A stretch of 64,000 bases of DNA from Burhinus oedicnemus (Eukaryota > Chordata > Aves > Charadriiformes > Burhinidae): the NCBI GenBank assembly GCA_008921705.1, contig VFFE01007016.1:303225-367224 (forward strand), written 5' to 3'. The translations under genes were made by a program, and so were the position numbers. The notes under the pieces were generated by a model. It saw nothing but the letters and a program-made list of their open reading frames with translations, was not told the origin of the DNA and ran no database searches. Shown here piece by piece: positions 56,461 through 64,000 of this stretch. Position 1 is the first letter of the stretch. Every line of letters starts with the position of its first letter.

Positions 56461-59400
56461 AACAGAGGGAGCACGAAGACACCTGTAACACCAGCTTATT
56501 AGGTATATTCTCCCCAGCAACACACTAGCATTTACCGACCTGTTTCTGCAGCCAGCTATCAAACTTCTGCCATTGGCATTTCAGGACTCTTCCAGACAGG
56601 TCACGGCACTCCTCACTCTTGTGTTTGCCTTTCAAGGGAAGAGATTCACCCCCAAAGGTTGCCATGGGGCTTACACTGGCCAGCAAAAGGATGCTCTTAA
56701 AATCAGAGCTGCGGAACCAGCTTCTCCCGGCGCAGCCCGGTACCACGGTATTTCTGACAAGCCGGGAAGGGCGGCTCCGGCCCCGTCACCGGCTGCAGCA
56801 CCGAGGTCAGGCAGAGATCACGGCTCCTCGCCCCGGTTGCCACCACCGCCCTGGCTCCACTGCCCAGGTCCCGCTTTCGTACTGCGCCATCGCTGCAGAT
56901 GCTCACGCAAAGGCAGGAGAGGGCAGGAGGATCTCGGCGCGGAGACAAGCCACGCAAACCTGGAGACCGCTGCTACCTTCCCGACGGACCGCTTTAACCC
57001 GTGCTGCGCTACTCTGTTTATTCTGCAGGTTATTTACTCTTTTAAAGCATCTCTCTGGCCTTTCTATAAAGCCCTGCCACGAAGCTGCAGTGCTTTGGCT
57101 CTTACAGCTCTTTCAGCCCATTTATCCTCTCCTTTTAGAACGTGCCCCCTTGAAAAATCATGCTGTAAAGCTCAGCACCGGGACTCGGCCTTATTTTTGG
57201 GGCTCACCAGCGCTCCTGAGCACGTCCGGCTGGAGCTACACTGAGACAGGCGAATCTCTCAAAAGCCCACTGTGATACAAAGGCCGTGGCAGAATCCATC
57301 TCGTTTAACATTTCTGGGAGATCACGGACATATTTGCTACGCTTTTCAGTTTTGGGCTGGGGGCAGTAGCTCTCTCTTTGTTCTGCACAGCACACATCAA
57401 ATCCGCACATTTCTCCCTACAGCTAAAATATTAGCGCTGCTGGTTTATATTATAGTAATGCCTAAAGAAACCAAGCGAGACAGGGATCCCAGTGCGCTAG
57501 GTCCTGTACAAACCCCACAAGAAAGTACCACCTAAAGCCCAAAAATCAGACAACGAAGCCTGAAGACGCGGTACATGAGGGGAGCGGAGGTACGGAAAGA
57601 TGCAGCCTCCGGTTTGCGGCCCCTCGAGCAGCACTGTGGCAGAAATGAAAAGAAAACATGTCTTCAAAGATGACCCTCCTCACCACCAGACCGTCCTGAC
57701 GCCTTACACAGTTGCACCCAGCAGAGCGTTACTTAAGTCTCTGGGAAATTTACTGACATCCTATGGATTTTCAAATTAACGCGGGAAACTTTCCATGGAA
57801 ACGGTGCGGACCGGAGCCAATTTCTGAGGAAAGGGATCAGACACACGCGTACGTAATACCAGACAGCCAAAACGGTATCACAACTTCAATCATTTGGAGT
57901 GTTCTTCCAAATTTGTGAAGGTTGGGAGTGACTTAGCTTGGCTCTAGGAAGAGTCATGGCTGGAAACTGCTAAATATAACAGACAGCAAAACAGCATTAA
58001 AATCTCACCAGCATCTGAAGGAGATGAAACCCTAATGCTGGTAAGAAACCAGGGAGTAAAGAAGGCAAACAACCTCCTCCAGGAATTCCTTTAGCTCTGG
58101 GAGTTGTAAATTGCTGGTTTTCCTCCACCAACTGCTCTTCCCCTCACAACAAACCAGTCTTACTGACCAGAATTTTGTCCTTTCAGCTGTGCAACAGAAG
58201 CCTGGAAAATGACGTTTCGGGCGCTGGGAGAGAAAACCTAAACCAGATTTGTCCATTTAGACAATCGTTTCTAATCTAGGGCCGCTGATGAGGAAGACCA
58301 AACAGCGGCATTTGAAAGGCGTGCGACAGAAGAGATGGCCACACTCTTTGAACAGGAGCTGGGACTCCCAGAACAAGTGGCCAGGAGCAGCTCCAGACGC
58401 TGCTCCTGTGCTGAACCAACACAGGCAAGGAGGTGTTGCTTCACAGAGTTAAAAAGCATCTTGCAACAAACGGTAACGTATCCCTGGTTTCTCCAAGAAG
58501 CATGAAAAGTGTGCTTCAGGTTTGGAAACTTGGCCTGAATGTGAGAATCGACCAAATCCACTTAAGCTCACGGTGCCTTTATACAGAAATACGAGACCTT
58601 TGGGGGATGCAATCGCTATATGACCTGTGGACAGTCCCTTTGCTGGGAAGCCACTCTGTCCCTGGTTCATTCAGTAGGTAACTTGGTAGATCGTTCCGCT
58701 CATCAGCACGTCATGGCCAGTGTCTCGGAGAGCGAAGATGATAAATTACTGTTAGTTTCCCAGCAGCACCCCCTCTTTACCCCTATTTTTCCCAATACTT
58801 TAAAAATTGGAAATTGTAGAGATGCTGAAGAGTAAACAACCTGAACTAGACAGAACTGCTGGCGTTCATTGATTCTTCTTTCAAGGAATAACATTGAGCC
58901 AGTAATTCAGATTTGTCAGAAAAATGTACACAGAGCTTCAATTTAGGAGGAAGCAATAAATACCTTGATTGATTGCAACCAAGTCTGGTTGACACTTAGT
59001 AGTACAGTGAATTATTCATTCCTGGAAAGCATCCTGCTAACTAGCTGATTTGGTGCTTAAGGCAGCAAAACCATTTTTGTGCTCTCCGAAGGGCACCGGA
59101 CATTTTACGGAGATGATTTGTTGACTCCACATGTTAATATGTTCTACGATTTGTGAAATGATGTTGTTTTGATGCATTATCCTCAGCCTTCCAGACACAG
59201 GCCCCAGGGTATGCACAAGGGAAACTCTCATCGACCACCGAGAAGAACCATCCCACCACTTCTCTCCCGACCGCGCAGTCATTATGCGAGACAGCCACCG
59301 CAGATGCAACACACAAATATTGTCTTAATGCAATATGTTCCAAGCACACACTGGGACACGGCAGAACTATTTAGTTAGACGCTGGCTATCAATAAACTTT

Positions 59401-62400
59401 CTGACAAAAAACTATGCAAAACAGAATTTGCAACAGGGCCAATTTGCCATCTAGAACAGAGGTACAGGCTCAAGTCAGATGCTGCCGCCCTCCTTCCCTC
59501 TTCCATCTCCCAGCTTGAAAAAAAAACACCCCGAGGAGATAATTGTGCTGATGCCACGTGCCATTTTTTAAAACTATATTATTGGCAAACAGTCCGTATG
59601 TTGGTCTACACGTTGAAATTATAGCTCAAAACCTTCCTAAGTAATCTCCCCATTAGGGAAGAATCAGTCAAGTGACGAAGCAATGAACGAAGACAGGATT
59701 GCTTTAATCTCTGAAAAACAGAAACTTTTCCTTTAGAAGAGGAGTTGTTTAGAAGAACAATGAAAGCTGCCAGTGACAGCATCTTGAAAAGGGCTGAACT
59801 TATTCTGGCATCTCTCCTCCTGGTTCTTTGAAAACTGCACAGTCCCAATTCAGGGATGTCTTTCTCCAAGAGCTATAAAAGCTTTTCTCTCTACTCGACT
59901 CACTTTCACAGGCCCACAGGTGAGAATAAAGTAGTTAAAACCATGTGGACTGCTTTACATTTGATGAAACATTCAGTGCTTAACAACTCCATTTAAGATC
60001 TATTCATCTGCTGCAGATCTTTCTAATCAGAAGGTAGAACTGGTAGCAAAGGGAATAGACTGAACTGTTGTGAATGCGTTTATCTAACAGCACTAATGGA
60101 ATTAAAGAAGTTCATACGTCCCAAGGAGGCGCTGACTGTCAGGATACAATGTCAGCAAGCACTGTCAAGGATTTTCAACCGACTTCACATCCTCATAGGC
60201 TCCTCCTGGTTAACGTGTCTGGAAGCAAGGAAGTTGAAACCCATACATTAGGCTGATGTGCACTTACGTGCCTTATTTTTTCATAGTCTTGATGTCTATC
60301 AACCTTAAAAGACTGTGATTTCTGAGCAGCACAATAAATTCTGGCGGAGCATATGGACAGTTGAGTTAAATCGCTACTCGCTTGCAATGCAACAGCTTGT
60401 GCTTGCCCCTGCTGAGAAAAGGCTGACGACTGGAAGCTCGTCAAGGAAAGGACCATTTCTTCTTTGTGCGACTCTCGCACACAGTCAGCGCCACCCAAAT
60501 GCAAGGCAATACTCACCGCTGCTTTCTCAGCTAAGGAATTTGTTTCCATGCTGACTGCTTAAGAGAAAAATCTCCAAGGTTTCCGGACTGGGACGCATTA
60601 TTCAATACCAGGGAACTTAAATAGAAACAATCTAAGGAGCTTAGTAGATTGTATCAGCTTTAAAGAAATAATGGGTCAGTAGTTACCTTGGAAGAACAGC
60701 CAAAAGAAAGACTGCGTCTATCTGTGGGAGACAGATGGGAAAGTTTCTTAAATACAGATATAAAACATAAAGCCTCAGTGGGAGGGGTGGTGGAAAGGGA
60801 GTGTTTGAAAAGCATCCAGCTGGCCAGGGAATGCTCTTGCTTCCATTTGCTCCCTCTTCTAGGCAAAAAGTAGCTTAAATTGTGAACACTAACACGTGGC
60901 CGATAATTGGGTATCTGCATGTGGTTAACGTCCAAAATTGAACTTTTGAGCTCTCGAGCAGGAGATGCTACTGGCTGACTTCAAGGACAGCCTGGTTGTA
61001 AATGCTGGTAAGACTTGGCCTAAAACAAAAGTGGCACATCCTGAATCCTCCAAAGTCAGAGAGACGGAAGACAGAATCGCTGCTTGGGAGGCTGATCAGA
61101 AGCTGATCAATGATTTAGACTGTTTAGATGGGGAAAACCAGGGGCCTGGGGTTCCAGAAAGAAAGGTGGTGCCGAAAAGAGGAATTCTCAAAAAGAGTAG
61201 CGGTCCTGGAAAGAAGAGGGCCTGCAAAGAAGGTGACGATCCTGGCCGAAGGAAAGATGCTCTAAGTGGAGGAAGGCCCTGGAGACCAGAGAGATGCCGT
61301 GGGATGAAGGCCAGGGGATGCCCAGGGACCTTGGCCAGTAAGGACTGTGACCGGTGACCGCCAGCAGACAGGACTTTCTGCCCAGCCTTCCCGCACCAGC
61401 AGCGGTCTCCCTGCCGGCAGGGATGTCGAGCCGGAGAGAAGGCAGCGCCGAGGTGGGGGAGTGAGCAAACAACTGTGTGAAAAAACAAAATGGGGTAAAC
61501 CGTCTGATTTCATTGGTTCTAAAAGAAACCTCAGTGTCCAGAACTACCACGGATCGCTGCTTACTTTGTCCCCCCCGTGACTGTCTCCCGTCTTCGTTTT
61601 GTGACAAAACGTTACCCAAGGCCCTGGTCTCTCGCCGTGTCAGGCTCCAGCCGCTGAATTCTTGCAAAATCCAAGTTTCTGCTGCTTGCACTGCTAGAGG
61701 GGCCGACGCTGCTTTTGGGGGCCTGAAGTTTATTCTTGGGATTCAGTGCCGCCTCCTGACCACCGATCCCTTACACAGTTCAAGCTGCAACAGAAATGCA
61801 CTCCCCTCCCAAGGTTTCTGGAATGACTGTTTTGCTTTTCCAAAAACATTTGGTATTTGTGAGTAAACACAGCCACACACGCACGCAAGCTTTGTACACA
61901 GCTAATAAATACCCCGTTGCTTTTACCGAATTATGAAAGCAGAGAAGTCACAAATCATTAGAAGTCATCTTCGAATGTATTTATCTTCAGCTTATATTTA
62001 ACGTTACAGCGTTTACGTCAAGAATTGTCTGCTGTTCATCCTGCATCAATACTCTTCGGAAATTTTAGTCAAAGATGGAGAACAAAAAACCAGTGGGAAG
62101 GCAAAATTGGAATTTATCACCCAAAAGGCGCATGCGAAATCTCCATCTATAGCTCTTGTTGCAGTAGCTTATTAACTAGAGGCAGCCTGGCTATACAGGT
62201 GAGCCGCTTCTCCTGGTCTACCGTTGTTTTATTTTTATTTTAATGGCTCTTAATTTAGTTTTTTTTAATAATTTCAGTTAATCAACTGAATCCTACAAAA
62301 GGATATAGGAGGCATTTCTGCACCCAGTACGAGGCAGTCTCAGAAAGCTTAAGCCTACCTCAGGAAATGCCATTTTAATGGAAATTCTGTTTCTTGGTTT

Positions 62401-63027
62401 TATTCTTTTTGTTTCTTTGCTCAGGCTTGTTAAAGTGATTAGAGCAAAACCCAAAGTAAACCGCATCCCAAAGAATTCCCTCCGTACCCAGCGCACAAAG
62501 CGCGGCACGCTGACCGGCCCCGGCTCCCTCTGTCACGGAAGATAACTACACCAAGGCATCTCTAAAGCCCTTGGAACAGGAGCTGTATTAACCAAACCGG
62601 ATTGCAAAGACGAGACAAAGCACACTAACAAATAAGCAACAACCACCACCTGCTCCTCACGGCTCTGCCAGCATGCACACGCTCCAAACCAGGAACAGCT
62701 GAGGGGAAACAAACCCCAGAAGGTGCTGGATGTTGGGCAAGGGCTCACTTGTTCCCACCAGGTCTCACGCCGGTTCCCTACCTTCCTTCCCCGATTTCTC
62801 TCTCCATCATCTTTGTGTGCACCTCTGCAGCACGCACAACCCTAAAACTGGGCAGCAGAAATTCACTTGGGTAATCTTTTCAGCCTTCTCTTAGCCAGTT
62901 CTTAATCCAACTCCTGCTACTTCTTCCCCAAAACGGGAAGGTCTCTCTCCTTGCCCCAGTGATGTGACCTCTTGTCCATACGCCTTGATTCAGGCCACCC
63001 TTCTTCTATGGCCTCCTGAACAGCCAC
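56461..63027 (-). other. MAD1L1: MAD1L1 intron, far upstream part in this window
   Basis: This is intronic sequence with a GC- and CpG-richer patch at about 56700-56960, where two overlapping plus-strand frames of 218 and 223 codons arise from base composition. An unassigned frame lies at 60950-61357. No upstream MAD1L1 exon was recognised on the minus strand. Confidence 0.55.
60950..61357 (+). other. Unassigned open frame, possible exon or retrocopy fragment
   Basis: The frame is open from 60950 to a stop at 61355-61357, with the first ATG at 60965 (130 codons). The product is rich in Lys, Arg, Asp and Glu and carries VPKRGILKKSSGPGKK, which looks like real coding text rather than the Ser/Pro/Leu-rich chance frames nearby. 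The bases before it end in gagcag, a possible acceptor with a weak pyrimidine tract, and GCTG|gtaaga at 61008 would be a strong donor. It runs opposite to MAD1L1. I do not recognise the protein. It may be a chance frame, a nested gene's exon or a remnant of a copied gene. Confidence 0.25.
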
Positions 63028-63763
63028 TGTCCTGGTCTGAGGCAAAACAGGACCACTTTTGTTCAGTAACTTTACTTTTTAGCTCGGCCTCTTCTAACTG
63101 CTGAAATTACCAGCACATTGTGCAGAAACCGTTCCCTCTCAGAGTGATCAGACCCATGTTCATAGCTGATGCCAAGGAATGGGATGCAGAGAGGCTCTTC
63201 CTTATCCTTATCGCTGACACAACCAAGGGCAGCCAACTTTGGTATTTGCCCCGTTGGAGGGTGGGAAGCGGAAAAGCGCAGAGGGGTCACACCTGTGGGG
63301 AGGGGACAGGGCAGGTGACCCAAAACTGACCAACAGGGTATTCCATCCCATCTGCACCATGCTCAGCAGAAAAGCTGAGGGACCAAAGGGTCAGCCTCTT
63401 TCTTCAATGGCCGGTGTCTGAGGAGGACCCTGTCTGTTTGTCCGTCTTTGATCCCGATCCGTGCATTCCTGAATCCAGATCCGGAATCCAGTTCCTGTCG
63501 ATCACTGAGTCCAGTCTGGGACTCTCCCAGTGCCCGCTGGTGATATGATCGTCACCCTGGGAGCTCAATACTGGTTTTGTATATAGTTCATTATTTCCTT
63601 TTTATTATTTTATTATTAATATTTCATTAAAGTAGTTTACTTCCTTCTAAACTTGTAAGTCTCTCTTTTTTTCTCTCTCTCTCCTGCCTCCCTTTGAAGT
63701 GGGGCAGAAGACAGAGCATCTGTTCTTCCGCCTAATTGGGCCAATCCGGCCCAAACCAGGACA
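63028..63763 (+). mobile_element. Endogenous retrovirus LTR, apparently solo
   Basis: The block starts TGTCCTGGTCTG and ends AAACCAGGACA, so it has TG...CA ends within 9-bp terminal inverted repeats (TGTCCTGGT). Length is 736 bases. ATTAAA near 63625 is a plausible polyadenylation signal and is followed by a T/C-rich stretch, as in an LTR reading left to right. The flanks gccac and cccac are near-identical 5-mers and could be a decayed target-site duplication. No viral coding sequence is seen on either side, which suggests a solo LTR made by recombination between two LTRs. The class is not certain. Confidence 0.75.
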
Positions 63764-64000
63764 CCCACGTCCACCATTCCCAGACCAGCAGAGGTGAAGA
63801 TCATCTGTGTTAGTCTGAGTTATGCCTCTCCAGCCCCAGTAACTCCTCTATAGCTCCCACCAGCCCATCAGATTTCAGACCCTCACCCTCACAGGCAGTG
63901 ACACGAGTAATCCCACATCACCTTCCCCGCTCCAGCAGTGATGCCACCTCCATCACCTGGACCAGCCGCTCCTCCCACAAGAACTTCTACGGGGCTTTTT
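63764..64000 (-). other. MAD1L1: MAD1L1 intron, window edge
   Basis: C-rich unique sequence after the LTR, with no feature seen. Confidence 0.5.

Noticed and set aside
56525..56746. Minus-strand frame with a possible exon ending WLQKQ followed by gtcggt
   Set aside because: It has no resemblance to MAD1 and only a weak acceptor context; too little to call an exon.
56573..57275. Two overlapping plus-strand frames of 223 and 218 codons
   Set aside because: They lie in different frames over the same GC-rich patch, have no recognisable domain and are explained by base composition.

Overview
The window is vertebrate nuclear DNA, almost certainly from a bird. The evidence is four 5'-truncated CR1 LINE copies, two avian-type endogenous retrovirus LTR sequences, very sparse coding content, and two exons with canonical GT-AG borders. 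It carries no bacterial-style operons, and nearly all of its short open frames are chance frames. The species cannot be named from this sequence alone.

The whole window appears to lie inside one gene on the minus strand, MAD1L1, which encodes the mitotic spindle checkpoint protein MAD1. Two coding exons are visible. The upstream one (53447-53651) carries the MAD2-interaction motif and the following coiled coil. The next one (19562-19752) carries the RLK motif and the start of the C-terminal domain. Splicing them joins phase 1 to phase 1 and recreates a Glu codon, so the reading frame runs through without a break. The intron between them is 33,694 bp. At least 19.5 kb of intron lies downstream (left) and at least 10.3 kb upstream (right). 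The final coding exon, about 52 residues in human MAD1, and the exon before the MAD2-binding exon were not found by eye and probably lie outside the window.

Layout from left to right: intron 1-9900; CR1 copy 1 on the minus strand (9901-11032); intron; exon with the RLK motif, with long T tracts on both sides; intron; CR1 copy 3 on the plus strand (27507-27892); intron with AT-rich candidate regulatory stretches; an LTR on the minus strand (38228-38762) running into a 26-base run of N; a possible retrocopy 3' end (39426-39461) and a perfect 12-bp hairpin (39512-39542); CR1 copy 2 on the minus strand (40830-41595); intron; exon with the MAD2-binding motif; CR1 copy 4 on the plus strand (56088-56460); an unassigned open frame near 61 kb; and a complete LTR on the plus strand (63028-63763).

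No undescribed multi-gene system is visible. The most useful observations are these: each MAD1L1 exon is flanked by CR1 copies in opposite orientation, a geometry that can favour circular RNA; the assembly gap sits directly at an endogenous retrovirus; the RLK exon is bracketed by homopolymer tracts; there is a paired AP-1 site cluster near 32.9 kb; and there is an unexplained 405-nt open frame at 60950-61357. The claims about regulation are inference.
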